Below, piece after piece: positions 33,600 to 43,136 of a stretch of DNA of 64,000 nt (its first letter is position 1; each line of letters opens with the position of its first letter). Below the pieces are notes generated by a model. That model saw only the letters and a list, made by a program, of their open reading frames with translations, searched no databases and was not told where the DNA came from. The stretch lies in assembly GCA_003045895.1 (NCBI GenBank), contig PZPC01000020.1, positions 1 through 64,000 on the forward strand, written 5' to 3'. This DNA comes from Bacteroidota bacterium (GTDB lineage: Bacteria > Bacteroidota > Bacteroidia > Chitinophagales > Saprospiraceae). Position numbers and translations under genes: made by a program.

Positions 33600-34328
33600 A
33601 TGGTCAAGAAAATAGATTCCACAGACAAGGTTCAAACGATCATCAAAACCGTCGCAACTCAATCAAAAAAAGTCAATAAAGTAGCCGTCGATAAGTCTTA
33701 CGACTTGTTGGATCGCTTTTTTAGTACCGCCGAAAAAGCACAGGGTGTTTTTGCTAAAACCTTGAAAAAAGGTGTACAGCTATTAGGCGTGGGCCAGGAT
33801 CGCCTGCTGAATAAACTGGAATTCCTGAAAGACCAGTACGAGAAGGAAGAATTGACCCTCACTGATTTCCTACCCTTCAAGGCCCCCGAAGTGGCAAAGG
33901 AGTCGCCTGCCGAAGCGTTAGATCAAACCATTGCTAAAGCTAAAAAAGCAGCAACAGCAGCGGCCAAACAAGTTGCCACCAAGAAAAAAGCAACCCCCAA
34001 AAAATCAAAAACAAGCGGTACAACAGCTGCACCTAAGGCTGCTGCGCCTGAGGCTACTGCCCCTAAGGCTACTGCGCCTAAAAAAGTGGCCGCCAAAGCA
34101 ACCACCACGAAGAAGGTCAAAGACAACCTGAAAACAATCAACGGGATCGGCCCCAAGATGGAATCCTTGCTGAACGCAGCAGGTATCACCACCTTTGTCG
34201 AATTGGCCAATGCCAGTCAGGAAAGCCTGGCTGCCATACTGGAAGCCGCCAGCCCCCGCTACAATTTATTCGACACATCTACCTGGAATGCACAGGCGCT
34301 GGAAGCAATAGCAAAGGCCAGCAAATAG
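33600..34328 (+). CDS. Phasin-like protein with Lys/Ala/Pro tail and helix-hairpin-helix
   Basis: 242 aa in three parts: an amphipathic helical part (1-95, phasin-like), a low-complexity Lys/Ala/Pro/Thr stretch (about 112-175) like histone H1 or the tail of PhaF, and a helix-hairpin-helix unit (about 177-215) with INGIGPKMESLL, a motif that binds DNA backbone without sequence specificity. The design suggests a tether between a granule surface and the nucleoid, as PhaF does in pseudomonads; that is inference. A SARP-type operator and -7 element sit just upstream and a strong terminator follows. Confidence 0.6.
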   Translation: MVKKIDSTDKVQTIIKTVATQSKKVNKVAVDKSYDLLDRFFSTAEKAQGVFAKTLKKGVQLLGVGQDRLLNKLEFLKDQYEKEELTLTDFLPFKAPEVAKESPAEALDQTIAKAKKAATAAAKQVATKKKATPKKSKTSGTTAAPKAAAPEATAPKATAPKKVAAKATTTKKVKDNLKTINGIGPKMESLLNAAGITTFVELANASQESLAAILEAASPRYNLFDTSTWNAQALEAIAKASK

Positions 34329-34375
34329 ACGTATTCCGTTCGCTGGATGCGCCATACGCCCCAAAAAAACAATCG

Positions 34376-34416
34376 TCCCGAATTTTGGAACCATCCAAAG
34401 TTCGGGATTTTTTTTT
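34376..34416 (+). terminator. Strong rho-independent terminator
   Basis: 14-bp stem TCCCGAATTTTGGA / TCCAAAGTTCGGGA (one G-T pair), ACCA loop, nine T. Ends the HhH phasin-like gene. Confidence 0.92.
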
Positions 34417-34618
34417 GGGGGGCCGTGCCCCCGCCTCTGGCGGGGTCACCGGGCTATCCGCTCCTAGCCCTCCTGCGTCGGTCTACCGCTCCTATCCCTC
34501 GTCCGAATGTACGCGGTTTCGCATTGTTCCTGGTCTTACCCCAGCGGGCAGGGTACGCTATGTGGGTAGCCCTGACGGTTAACAACCAGAAAAGGTGTAA
34601 TTTACCCTGTAAAAGTCT

Positions 34619-34626
34619 TATTTTTG
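34619..34626 (+). promoter_or_regulatory. -7 promoter element of icmF
   Basis: TATTTTTG, a TAnnTTTG match, 29 bp before the icmF ATG; the -33 position is poor. Two TGTAA motifs upstream (34596 and 34608) are 12 bp apart and do not share the SARP-site geometry. Confidence 0.5.
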
Positions 34627-34655
34627 TGACCCTAACCAGACCAAGCCAAAACAAC

Positions 34656-37600
34656 ATGGAACCAATTGCCCCTTACCAGGTCAAAAACAAAATACGCATT
34701 CTCACGGCAGGATCGCTCTTCGATGGGCATGACGCCGCTATCAATATCATGCGCCGCATTATCCAGAAATCGGGCGCCGAAGTCATTCACCTGGGCCACA
34801 ATCGCCCCGTCCACGAGATCGTAGCTGCTGCTATTCAGGAAGATGTGCAAGGTATTGCCATCACTTCTTACCAGGGTGGCCACAACGAATTTTTCAAATA
34901 CATCTACGACCTGCTTAAAGAGAAAGGTGCGGGTCACATCAAAATATTCGGTGGCGGCGGTGGCACCATCCTACCCAGTGAAATCGCCGATCTGCATGCT
35001 TACGGCATCACCCGCATCTATTCCCCCGACGACGGCAGGGCAATGGGCCTCCAGGGGATGATCAACCACTTGCTGGAAATCTGCGACTTCCCCCTCGGCG
35101 GACACCTGAATGGTGTGCTCAAGGAAGTCCCCCAAAAGAACCCCGTAGCCATCGCCCGCAGCATTACCGCCGCAGAAAACTTTCCCGAAGCCAACGCCAG
35201 TTGGCTCCCCGACCTAAAAGCGCAAGCCAAAGCCAGTAAAACCCCCGTGCTGGGCATTACGGGTACTGGCGGCGCCGGCAAATCGAGTCTGGTAGACGAA
35301 CTCGTCCTGCGTTTCCTCGCCAAATACCCAACCAAAACCCTGGGGATCATTTCCGTAGACCCCTCCAAAAGAAAAACGGGCGGTGCCCTGCTCGGCGATC
35401 GCATCCGCATGAATGCCATTGCCAATGACCGGGTATTCATGCGTTCGCTCGCTACCCGCCAGTACAACCTGGCCCTGTCCAAAGATATTGACAGTGCCAT
35501 TTCTATCTTAAAATACGCGGGGTTCGATCTGATTATCCTGGAGACCTCGGGCATCGGCCAGTCTGACAGCGAGATCGTGGACCACGCCGACCTTTCGGTG
35601 TACGTCATGACGCCCGAATTCGGGGCCGCCTCCCAGCTGGAGAAGATCGACATGCTGGATTTTGCAGACATGGTCGTGCTGAACAAATTCGACAAGCGGG
35701 GCGCCCTCGATGCCCTCCGTTCGGTGCAGAAACAATACCAGCGCAACAAAGACTTGTGGGACCAGCCCGTTGAAGAAATGCCCGTCTACGGTTCGATTGC
35801 TTCCCAGTTCAATGATCCTGGGGTCAACACCTTTTTCAATGCCCTGACCAGGCGCCTGTTTCCCGACGAAACCAGCGCCGACCTGGACGAAGGTGAAAGC
35901 GAAAAACAGTACATTATTCCTCCGGCACGGGTGCGCTATCTTTCGGAGATCACGGAAACCATCCACCGCTACGACCGGGATGTCGCAGCACAAAGTGAGA
36001 TTGCCCGCAAGCTCTTTGGTTTACACAAAACCATCGGCCACCTGCAAGCAGCGCCACAAGACCAAAAACTGGCCGACACACTGGCCGTACTCGAGCAAAC
36101 CAAAGTTGACCTAGAGCAGAAACTGAGCGGAGAGAACAAACAAATTCTCGACACCTGGGCAGCCAAAAAAGCGGCTTACCAGGGCGAGCACTTCGTCTAC
36201 CAAGTTCGCGACCGGGAATTCAAGGTGGAAAACTACACCACCTCTTTGTCGCAGAACAAAATCCCCAAGGTGGCCCTGCCCCGCTTCCAGGACTGGGGCG
36301 AGATCCTGCAGTGGAACAAGCAGGAAAACGTTCCCGGAGCGTTCCCTTTTACGGCCGGCGTCTTCCCGTTCAAGCGCAAAGGGGAAGATCCTACCCGCAT
36401 GTTTGCTGGCGAAGGTGGCCCCGAGCGCACCAACAAGCGCTTCCACTACCTGTCGAAAAGCATGCCCGCCAAGCGGCTTTCGACGGCTTTCGATTCCGTC
36501 ACCCTGTATGGCAACGACCCCGACCTTCGGCCCGATATTTACGGGAAGGTTGGCAATTCCGGGGTGAATGTCAGTTCCCTGAACGATGCCAAAAAACTGT
36601 ATTCCGGCTTCGACCTTTGTGACCCCCTGACCTCCGTTTCCATGACCATTAACGGGCCAGCGGCAACGATCTGTGCTTTCTTTATGAATGCGGCTATCGA
36701 CCAGCAGTGCGAGAAATATATCCGGGAACACCAGTTGGAACATCTCGTCGAAGCGCAACTTAAAACCCGTTATGACGACCGCAACCTGCCACGCCCCACC
36801 TACCACGGCGAACTACCCGAAGGCAACGATGGGCTGGGGCTCCTCCTGCTGGGATTAACGGGTGATCAGGTACTGGACGAAACAACCTATAATCAACTAA
36901 AAAGCAAAGCTTTACACGCGGTAAGAGGAACCGTCCAGGCCGACATCCTCAAAGAAGACCAGGCCCAGAATACCTGCATCTTCTCCACCGAGTTTTCGCT
37001 GCGCCTGATGGGTGACCTGCAGCAATACTTTATTGACCACGCCGTGCAGAATTTCTATTCCGTGTCCATCTCAGGTTACCACATTGCGGAGGCCGGAGCC
37101 AACCCCATTTCGCAGCTGGCCTTCACGCTGTCCAATGGATTTACCTTTGTGGAATACTACCTGTCGCGCGGCATGACCATTGACGATTTTGCGCCCAATC
37201 TGTCGTTTTTCTTTTCCAATGGTTTGGATCCGGAATACGCCGTCATTGGCCGGGTGGCCCGTCGGATTTGGGCGAAAGCCATGAAATACAAGTACGAGGC
37301 CAACGAGCGGGCACAAAAGCTCAAGTACCACATCCAAACGTCGGGGCGTTCGCTTCACGCCCAGGAAGTGGATTTCAACGACATCCGTACCACCCTGCAA
37401 GCACTGTACGCTATCTACGACAATTGCAATTCCCTGCACACCAACGCTTATGACGAGGCCATTACGACCCCTACGGAGGAAAGTGTGCGCCGGGCCGTAG
37501 CTATCCAAATGATTATCAACCATGAACTGGGGCTGGCCAAGAACGAAAACCCCCTCCAGGGCGCATTTATTATTGAAGAATTAACAGATTTGGTGGAAGA

Positions 37601-38024
37601 AGCGGTGCTCCTGGAATTTGACCGGATCACCGAACGGGGTGGCGTACTCGGCGCTATGGAGACCATGTACCAACGGGGAAAAATCCAAGAGGAAAGCCTT
37701 TATTACGAAACCCTCAAGCATACCGGCGAATTCCCGATCATTGGTGTCAACACCTTTTTGTCGGCCGAGGGTTCGCCGACCATTATCCCGAAGGAAGTAA
37801 TACGTGCCACGGAAGAAGAAAAACAATTACAGATCAAAAATCTGACGCTCCTACATCAGGTTCACCAGGGGGCTATAGCCGAGCAATTGGTTCGTTTGCA
37901 AGAAAGCGCGTTGCAAAACCAAAATGTCTTTGCGCAACTGATGGAATGTACCAAGTTCTGCTCGCTCGGGCAAATCACCGACGCCTTGTTTCAGGTCGGA
38001 GGACAATACCGGCGAAGTATGTAA
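34656..38024 (+). CDS. icmF: Fused isobutyryl-CoA mutase with GTPase chaperone (IcmF)
   Basis: An adenosylcobalamin enzyme interconverting isobutyryl-CoA and n-butyryl-CoA, fused to its G-protein chaperone, 1122 aa. Order: B12-binding domain (1-140) with [20 protein letters not shown] containing the cobalt-ligating His, GTPase domain (about 195-420) with P-loop GTGGAGKSS at 203-211 and NKFDKRG, linker, and the acyl-CoA-binding mutase barrel (about 560 on). The ATG at 34656 begins the typical N terminus; the 103 in-frame codons upstream run through a terminator and are non-coding. The family is known to link branched-chain and straight-chain acyl-CoA pools, which fits the acyl-CoA genes nearby. 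Confidence 0.93.
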   Translation: MEPIAPYQVKNKIRILTAGSLFDGHDAAINIMRRIIQKSGAEVIHLGHNRPVHEIVAAAIQEDVQGIAITSYQGGHNEFFKYIYDLLKEKGAGHIKIFGGGGGTILPSEIADLHAYGITRIYSPDDGRAMGLQGMINHLLEICDFPLGGHLNGVLKEVPQKNPVAIARSITAAENFPEANASWLPDLKAQAKASKTPVLGITGTGGAGKSSLVDELVLRFLAKYPTKTLGIISVDPSKRKTGGALLGDRIRMNAIANDRVFMRSLATRQYNLALSKDIDSAISILKYAGFDLIILETSGIGQSDSEIVDHADLSVYVMTPEFGAASQLEKIDMLDFADMVVLNKFDKRGALDALRSVQKQYQRNKDLWDQPVEEMPVYGSIASQFNDPGVNTFFNALTRRLFPDETSADLDEGESEKQYIIPPARVRYLSEITETIHRYDRDVAAQSEIARKLFGLHKTIGHLQAAPQDQKLADTLAVLEQTKVDLEQKLSGENKQILDTWAAKKAAYQGEHFVYQVRDREFKVENYTTSLSQNKIPKVALPRFQDWGEILQWNKQENVPGAFPFTAGVFPFKRKGEDPTRMFAGEGGPERTNKRFHYLSKSMPAKRLSTAFDSVTLYGNDPDLRPDIYGKVGNSGVNVSSLNDAKKLYSGFDLCDPLTSVSMTINGPAATICAFFMNAAIDQQCEKYIREHQLEHLVEAQLKTRYDDRNLPRPTYHGELPEGNDGLGLLLLGLTGDQVLDETTYNQLKSKALHAVRGTVQADILKEDQAQNTCIFSTEFSLRLMGDLQQYFIDHAVQNFYSVSISGYHIAEAGANPISQLAFTLSNGFTFVEYYLSRGMTIDDFAPNLSFFFSNGLDPEYAVIGRVARRIWAKAMKYKYEANERAQKLKYHIQTSGRSLHAQEVDFNDIRTTLQALYAIYDNCNSLHTNAYDEAITTPTEESVRRAVAIQMIINHELGLAKNENPLQGAFIIEELTDLVEEAVLLEFDRITERGGVLGAMETMYQRGKIQEESLYYETLKHTGEFPIIGVNTFLSAEGSPTIIPKEVIRATEEEKQLQIKNLTLLHQVHQGAIAEQLVRLQESALQNQNVFAQLMECTKFCSLGQITDALFQVGGQYRRSM

Positions 38025-38044
38025 CGTGGATGATGTCCCCCCTC

Positions 38045-38079
38045 AAAGGGCAAGTGGGATCACTTCCCACTTGCCCTTT
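38045..38079. terminator. Bidirectional terminator between convergent genes
   Basis: Perfect 15-bp arms AAAGGGCAAGTGGGA / TCCCACTTGCCCTTT with a 5-nt loop, between icmF and the MarR gene. Ends with TTT on the plus strand and AAA flanking on the other, and its right arm touches the MarR stop codon. Confidence 0.8.
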
Positions 38080-38539
38080 ATTCTTCGTTCGCACGTAATT
38101 TGTCCAATAACCTGTTGAGTTCTGCTGCTTCATCCAGCGTCAGGTTATAATTGTCAGCGTCCATCTCTGCTTCCAATTCGACACTGGCTTTTTCCAGGAG
38201 AGCTAATCCTGGTTGGGTAATTAAAACATCTACTCTCCGGCGATCATCACTACAGATGGTCCGTTCAACCAATCCTTTTTTCAACAGCTTATCGACCAGG
38301 CGACTGGCATTTGACATTTTGTCCAGCATCCGCTCCGTAAGCAACTTCACCGTTGCGGGTTCGGGATGGCGGCCACGCAGAATGCGCAGGATATTGAATT
38401 GCTGCGTCGTGAGATCGTAAGGCTTTAGAATCGCGGCGGTCCGCTGACTTAACCAGGAACCAGTATGGAGTATATTGAGGTGTGCCTTCTGGTATTCGCT
38501 AATAAAATGCTGCTGCTGGATGGCTTCTTCTATCTTCAT
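38078..38539 (-). CDS. MarR family transcriptional regulator
   Basis: 153 aa with the MarR winged helix: LTTQQFNILRILRG in the helix before the HTH, TVKLLTERMLDKMSNASRLVDKL as recognition region, and the wing KKGLVERTICSDDRRRVDVLIT with the conserved DxRR. Dimerisation helices lie at both ends. The ligand and targets cannot be read from the sequence; a likely autoregulated site would lie in the 300-bp gap before proC. Confidence 0.92.
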   Translation of the reverse strand: MKIEEAIQQQHFISEYQKAHLNILHTGSWLSQRTAAILKPYDLTTQQFNILRILRGRHPEPATVKLLTERMLDKMSNASRLVDKLLKKGLVERTICSDDRRRVDVLITQPGLALLEKASVELEAEMDADNYNLTLDEAAELNRLLDKLRANEE

Positions 38540-38619
38540 GTTTAAATGAACTACATTTTTTTAAAATTGTTCCGGCTCAAATTTACGGAATCTTTGAAAG
38601 TTATACCTTTGGCAGCTAT

Positions 38620-38783
38620 TTATAGTCCTCCAAGGCAGGATTTGTGAAAAATTGACGACGCTATTTTTTCGACTCGCAAGGCGAAAAACGCAGGAAACGC
38701 AGCGCATTGGCGAGGCTTTTCAACGTAGCGAGGCGGGGAAAGAGCGAGTCAAAATTCATTAATTTCGCCTTGGAGGACTATAA
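38620..38783. mobile_element. MITE-like palindromic element, 164 bp
   Basis: Perfect 17-bp terminal inverted repeats: TTATAGTCCTCCAAGGC (38620-38636) and its complement at 38767-38783. Nested inside are GACTCGC near the left and GCGAGTC near the right, so the whole unit can fold into one long cruciform. It encodes nothing. It fills the gap between the MarR gene and proC and may carry in or disturb regulatory signals. No clear target duplication. Confidence 0.7.
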
Positions 38784-38837
38784 CCACGCCCTGGCCCAGC
38801 TAATTTAGAAAAAACGATTTAAAAAAGATTTTTTGCG

Positions 38838-39641
38838 ATGAAAATACTCATTATCGGTGGTGGCAATATGGGGCTAACCTATGCGAAAAGCTTTTTGCGG
38901 TCGCACATTACCAGCGAGCAGGATATGATGATCCTGGAAAAATCGCCAGAAAAAGCGGAGCAGTTGGCCCAACTCAATATCGGTACCGTCTACGGAGACC
39001 CCGCGGAATGCCTCACCCAGGCCGACCTGATCATTTTGGCCGTAAAACCCCAGGATGCGCCCGATCTCTTTCGGTTGTTAAAGCCCCTGGTCGAAGAACA
39101 ACAGGTTTACCTGTCCATTATGGCGGGCGTGACAATGGCCACCATCAGCGCTGGCCTGGGCGCCCAAAAGATTATCCGCTCCATGCCCAATTTACCGGCT
39201 CAAATCGGGATGGGCATGACGGCATACACCGCTAGTGAGGCGGTTACACGGATCGAACTGGTGATGGTACAAAACCTCCTCAATACCACGGGAAAAACCA
39301 TTTATGTGGAAGACGAGCAGGCCATCGACGCGACGACCGCTATTAGTGGCAGCGGTCCGGCCTACGTTTTTTACTTCATGGACGCCCTCATGCAGGCAGC
39401 CCGCGGGATGGGTTTCAACGAATCAGCCGCCGAACTCCTCGTCAGCCAAACTTTTCGCGGCGCAGTAGAACTCTACAGCAAGAGCGACTTTTCTTGTCAG
39501 GAATGGATCGCCAAGGTGAGCTCGCGGGGTGGAACAACCGAAGCAGCCATGCATACCTACGAGGAAAAACTCGTTCATGAAGATATCATTGCTGGCGCCC
39601 AGGCGGCCCTCCGGCGGGCAGTGGAACTGGGTAAAGGATAG
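38838..39641 (+). CDS. proC: Pyrroline-5-carboxylate reductase
   Basis: Last step of proline synthesis, NAD(P)H-dependent. 267 aa. N-terminal Rossmann motif IIGGGNMGLTYAKSFL, then ILAVKPQD and RSMPNLPAQIGMG, and the C-terminal dimer domain with ISGSGPAYVFYFMDAL and VSSRGGTTEAAM, the family signature. Monocistronic, with the MITE-like element upstream and a convergent kdsB downstream. Confidence 0.95.
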   Translation: MKILIIGGGNMGLTYAKSFLRSHITSEQDMMILEKSPEKAEQLAQLNIGTVYGDPAECLTQADLIILAVKPQDAPDLFRLLKPLVEEQQVYLSIMAGVTMATISAGLGAQKIIRSMPNLPAQIGMGMTAYTASEAVTRIELVMVQNLLNTTGKTIYVEDEQAIDATTAISGSGPAYVFYFMDALMQAARGMGFNESAAELLVSQTFRGAVELYSKSDFSCQEWIAKVSSRGGTTEAAMHTYEEKLVHEDIIAGAQAALRRAVELGKG

Positions 39642-39694
39642 CCCGGAGACAACTTAACTACCACGATAGCTTGCTGGTTGCTGTGACCAGGGTA

Positions 39695-40447
39695 TTAGAT
39701 TGCTTGCTGCGCATTCCACCAGGCTTCTGCTTGCTGTAAATCTTCAGGGGTATCAATCCCCAGGGATTTCGTTGGGGTAACCCCTATATAAATGGGATAG
39801 CCAGCCTCCAACCAGCGCAGTTGTTCCAGTGATTCTGCCCGTTCCAGTGGACTGGGCGGCAACTGGGTAATGGCCAGCAACACATCCCGGCGGTACGCAT
39901 AAAGCCCCAGGTGTTGAAAATGCTGCTCCTGACCGGCCCACTCCGCCACGGGAACACCACGCAGGTAGGGCACGGGGGAGCGGCTAAAATACAAGGCGCG
40001 GCCGGTACCCGAAAACACGGCTTTTACAATATTGGGGTCGGCAATTGATGCTGCCGTAACCAAGGGGTGTGCCAAGGTCGCGATGGCCACCGAAGGGTCG
40101 GCGAAAAAAGCACACAATTGATCCAACTGGTCGACCTGCACAAAGGGTTCATCGCCTTGGATGTTTACCACAATATCGACCTCCGGAAACTGGGCTGCTA
40201 CCTCGGCGATACGGTCGGTACCGCTGGGATGATCGTCCCGGGTCATGACCACCTCACCGCCAAAAGCCAACACAGCCTGCCGAATGCGTTCATCATCAGT
40301 AGCGACCACCACGGCGGTCAGTTGCCGGCATTGCAGCGCCTGCTCGTAGACCCGCTGTACCATGGGTTTACCCCCAATAATGGCCAGCGGCTTACCTGGA
40401 AAACGGGTGGACGCATAACGAGCCGGAATGATTGCCATAATTTTCAT
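39695..40447 (-). CDS. kdsB: CMP-KDO synthetase
   Basis: 3-deoxy-manno-octulosonate cytidylyltransferase, activating KDO for lipopolysaccharide inner core. 250 aa. The N-terminal nucleotide site IIPARYASTRFPGKPLA, then ATDDERI, VVMTRDDHPSGTDRI, IVNIQGDEPFV and the C-terminal PTKSLGIDTPEDL are all family hallmarks. Confirms a Gram-negative envelope. Confidence 0.96.
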   Translation of the reverse strand: MKIMAIIPARYASTRFPGKPLAIIGGKPMVQRVYEQALQCRQLTAVVVATDDERIRQAVLAFGGEVVMTRDDHPSGTDRIAEVAAQFPEVDIVVNIQGDEPFVQVDQLDQLCAFFADPSVAIATLAHPLVTAASIADPNIVKAVFSGTGRALYFSRSPVPYLRGVPVAEWAGQEQHFQHLGLYAYRRDVLLAITQLPPSPLERAESLEQLRWLEAGYPIYIGVTPTKSLGIDTPEDLQQAEAWWNAQQAI

Positions 40448-40552
40448 GCGGCTAAGATAAGCTACCGCGAGGAAATCTGCGAGGAACTGGATTTTAATCC
40501 TTGCTGCGGCAGTACGGGCACCTAATAAAGGTTAAACGATTTAAAACAAATA

Positions 40553-40584
40553 TTGGCAAGTATAGGCAAGGACGCTTATCTTTG
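40553..40584 (+). promoter_or_regulatory. Promoter of the LysM-RlpA gene
   Basis: TTG at 40553-40555, 21 bp, TATCTTTG at 40577-40584 (TAnnTTTG), 33 bp before the ATG. Confidence 0.5.
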
Positions 40585-40617
40585 TGTTTTAATACGGAGA
40601 AAACAAAACAACCAGGT

Positions 40618-41466
40618 ATGCGCGTAGCTATTCTTCTGCTTACTCTTCTGACCAGTTTTCAAATCGCTTACACACAACCACCACCAGTGGTTATTTACCT
40701 TGCGCCAACCGATTCCCTCATCACGTTTCAGCATCCGATGGGGGAAGTCATGTTCACCCATACCGTCACCCTCGGGCAGACCCTCTTTTCACTGGCTAAA
40801 TTCTACGGCCTCACCCTTCAGGAGCTCTACGCTTACAATCCCCGAGCCAGTGAGCACTATGAGTTGGGCGACAAACTGGTTATTCCCATTCCCTTAAAGG
40901 CCATCATCCGGCAGGTGCCTCCACCGGCCATGCTCCCCAATCTGGCTCCCGTCTTTTATCAGGTTAAACCCGGAGACACGGTGTTCGGTCTCTGCAATCG
41001 CGTTTTTGAAGTACCCAACGAATGGCTGCAGACCCAAAACCCGGCACTTGCCAGTGGACTCAAACCCGGACAGCTGCTACGGATTGGTTGGATCTCTACC
41101 GCCGGAATTCCAGCGGAGTGGCGGGAAATTCGCGGCGGTCCCTACGCGCGCATCAACTATCCTTACAAATTGGCTTTTTTTCAACGGTCGGCCGAAAAGA
41201 AAATTTCGGAAGAACGCGGTGCCGCTACCTGGCCCAAAGACATGGACCAAAACACGGGCTTTTTCTGCCTGCACCGGAGTGCACCCATTAACAGCCTGGT
41301 TGAAGTTTACAACCCGCTTACCCACCAAACCATGTACCTGAAAGTGAGCGAACGGCTCCCCGAACGGGTTTATGACCGCAACACGTTGGTGGTCGTATCC
41401 CCGCTGGCAGCCAAAGCGCTCGGTGCCCGGGACAACCGGTTTTATGTGCATTTGAAGCATTACTAG
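40618..41466 (+). CDS. Secreted LysM protein with RlpA-like domain
   Basis: 282 aa from the ATG at 40618, which gives a clean signal peptide (VAILLLTLLTSFQIAYTQ); 39 in-frame codons upstream precede the promoter and are discarded. Two LysM peptidoglycan-binding repeats (about 45-92 with HTVTLGQTLFSLAKFYGLT, and 112-155 with YQVKPGDTVFGLCNRVF) are followed by a double-psi beta-barrel resembling RlpA (about 190-282), with FCLHRSAPINSLVEVYNPL and VVSPLAAKALGA. RlpA relatives cleave or bind denuded glycan strands; the catalytic Asp of true RlpA is not obvious here. Probably a cell-wall binding periplasmic protein. Confidence 0.8.
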   Translation: MRVAILLLTLLTSFQIAYTQPPPVVIYLAPTDSLITFQHPMGEVMFTHTVTLGQTLFSLAKFYGLTLQELYAYNPRASEHYELGDKLVIPIPLKAIIRQVPPPAMLPNLAPVFYQVKPGDTVFGLCNRVFEVPNEWLQTQNPALASGLKPGQLLRIGWISTAGIPAEWREIRGGPYARINYPYKLAFFQRSAEKKISEERGAATWPKDMDQNTGFFCLHRSAPINSLVEVYNPLTHQTMYLKVSERLPERVYDRNTLVVVSPLAAKALGARDNRFYVHLKHY

Positions 41467-41469
41467 CTT

Positions 41470-41516
41470 ACCACCAGCTTACCTTTGTGATCTGCTTTCG
41501 ATGTTTGTCTGGTGGT
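41470..41516. terminator. Inverted repeat between convergent genes
   Basis: Perfect 8-bp arms ACCACCAG and CTGGTGGT with a 31-nt loop fill the 49-bp gap between the LysM gene and the photolyase gene. No T-run; a weak terminator at best. Confidence 0.35.
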
Positions 41517-43045
41517 CAGCCGCCTGACCATGCCGCTTCCCCAGCAGAGCGACCTTCCTCCCGTTGGTATTTTTTCACGTCGCCAGGCATACAAAACTGC
41601 CGCCAGAGTTCGGGTAGTGCTGCCCGGACCTCCGGACTTTGTCGGATCGCCCAATAACGATCTTTATGCCGGCGTGTTTCCTGCTCAAAATCCACGATCG
41701 GATGCGGATAATCCTGGCCGATGGCACATTGGTAAAATACCTCGTCAATAGCCGTCATCTGCCAGGGCCGGTGGCACCAGGGTGCCGGAACAGTGCGCAA
41801 CTCGGGCAGCCAGCGGTGGATAAATTCACCCATTGGATCGTGTTTTTCGGCCTGGGTATTGGGGTTGTACACCCGGAGGGTATTGTAACCCGTCAGGCCG
41901 GCCTGCATCTGGATTTGGGCATAATGGATACCGGGTTCGAAATCGAGAAACAACCCCGCCAGGTGTTGCGCCACCGGCTTCCAATCGAGCCACAAGGTGA
42001 AGGTGGCAAAACTGACCAACATGGCGCGCATGCGAAAATTCACCCACCCGGTAGCAGCCAGGCAACGCAGACTGGCATCGATCATGGGGTAACCCGTGCG
42101 GGCCTGCACAAAGGCCTGCCAGCGGATTTCATCCTGGGTACGGCCCAGATTCTCGAGGCCTGGATTGATGGCGCGGTGCTCGAGATAATGCCCCGATTCC
42201 AGCTTTTGCAAAAAATGGCTGCGCCAATAAAGGCGTGACTTGAAATTTTTGAGGTTAAAACCATCGCCACCAGCCTGCAACTGGGCCAGCGTAGCCTGGT
42301 AAACCTGCCGCACGCTCAGGTTGCCGTAGGCTAAGTACGGCGACAAGCGGCTACAGCTGTGCCGGCTCAGCGCTGGCTTCGACAACTGCTTGCTGTACTG
42401 GCGGGAACGCTCCTGAAAGAAAGACTGCAGGTAGCGCCAGGCGTAGGACTCCCCCCCCGGCTGGAAGTTAGCAGCTGGTGTGCGCCAGACCGCAGGCAGG
42501 GCCGAGTCGTCCGCAACGGAGCGCAACCCCGCCGGAATAGCCGGAGCCTGCAACCGCTTCGGATCGTAGTGAATAAGGGGACCCTGCAAATGGTTTTCCA
42601 GGCCCGCCTGCCAGCCCCGACGGTGCTTCTGCCCTCGAATAACGCCGTCCTGACCAAACTCCTGCCAGGCTACGGCATTGGCCCGACACCATTGCTTAAC
42701 GGCCTTGTCGCGCTTGAAAGTCAGCTCCAGGCCCACTTCCAGGTGAGAAAAAATATTTTTCAGCTGGAAATGCTGCTGCAGGGTATTTAGAACGGGAACG
42801 ACTTCCTCCTGAAAAACCAATAACTCCGCACCGTGTTGCTGCAAGGTTACCCGCAATTCACGCAGGCTCTCATAGACAAACCGCCAGTGCCGGGTGGTGT
42901 AATCGGGATGCTGCAACAACGCAGGTTCAAAACAATAGACGACCAAAACAGGCAACCCGGCAGCAGCAGCAGCGGCTAATGGCGCATGGTCGCGCCAGCG
43001 CAGATCGCGTTTAAGCCACACCACATTGATCGCTGTTTGCTGCAT
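41516..43045 (-). CDS. phr: Cryptochrome/photolyase family protein
   Basis: A flavin-dependent blue-light DNA repair enzyme or cryptochrome, 509 aa from the ATG at 43045 (MQQTAINVVWLKRDLRW); a TTG 12 codons earlier is possible. The N-terminal alpha/beta antenna domain (1-135) has VVWLKRDLRWRDHAPL; the C-terminal helical FAD domain has SRHSCSRLSPYLAYGNLSVR, KLESGHYL, MIDASLRCLAATGWVNFRMR and DFEPGIHYAQIQMQAG, where the family binds FAD. The DPDG-type sequence is replaced by LDWKPVAQHL...DFEPG. Could be a CPD photolyase or a non-repairing cryptochrome; sequence alone does not decide. Confidence 0.88.
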   Translation of the reverse strand: MQQTAINVVWLKRDLRWRDHAPLAAAAAAGLPVLVVYCFEPALLQHPDYTTRHWRFVYESLRELRVTLQQHGAELLVFQEEVVPVLNTLQQHFQLKNIFSHLEVGLELTFKRDKAVKQWCRANAVAWQEFGQDGVIRGQKHRRGWQAGLENHLQGPLIHYDPKRLQAPAIPAGLRSVADDSALPAVWRTPAANFQPGGESYAWRYLQSFFQERSRQYSKQLSKPALSRHSCSRLSPYLAYGNLSVRQVYQATLAQLQAGGDGFNLKNFKSRLYWRSHFLQKLESGHYLEHRAINPGLENLGRTQDEIRWQAFVQARTGYPMIDASLRCLAATGWVNFRMRAMLVSFATFTLWLDWKPVAQHLAGLFLDFEPGIHYAQIQMQAGLTGYNTLRVYNPNTQAEKHDPMGEFIHRWLPELRTVPAPWCHRPWQMTAIDEVFYQCAIGQDYPHPIVDFEQETRRHKDRYWAIRQSPEVRAALPELWRQFCMPGDVKKYQREEGRSAGEAAWSGG

Positions 43046-43136
43046 GTGGGAGAAACAATCTTCATTGGGAAAGGTTGACAAAAATTAAATCGATTATCAC
43101 GTGAAAAGCGAATAGCTCCTACCCCGGCTTACTTTG

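Noticed and set aside
34596-34614. Third SARP-type operator upstream of icmF
   Set aside because: The TGTAA motifs are 12 bp apart, only five bases match and the gap to the -7 element is 4 bp rather than 9.
34347-34655. 103-codon N-terminal extension of icmF
   Set aside because: It runs through a strong terminator and the promoter element; the family N terminus begins at 34656.
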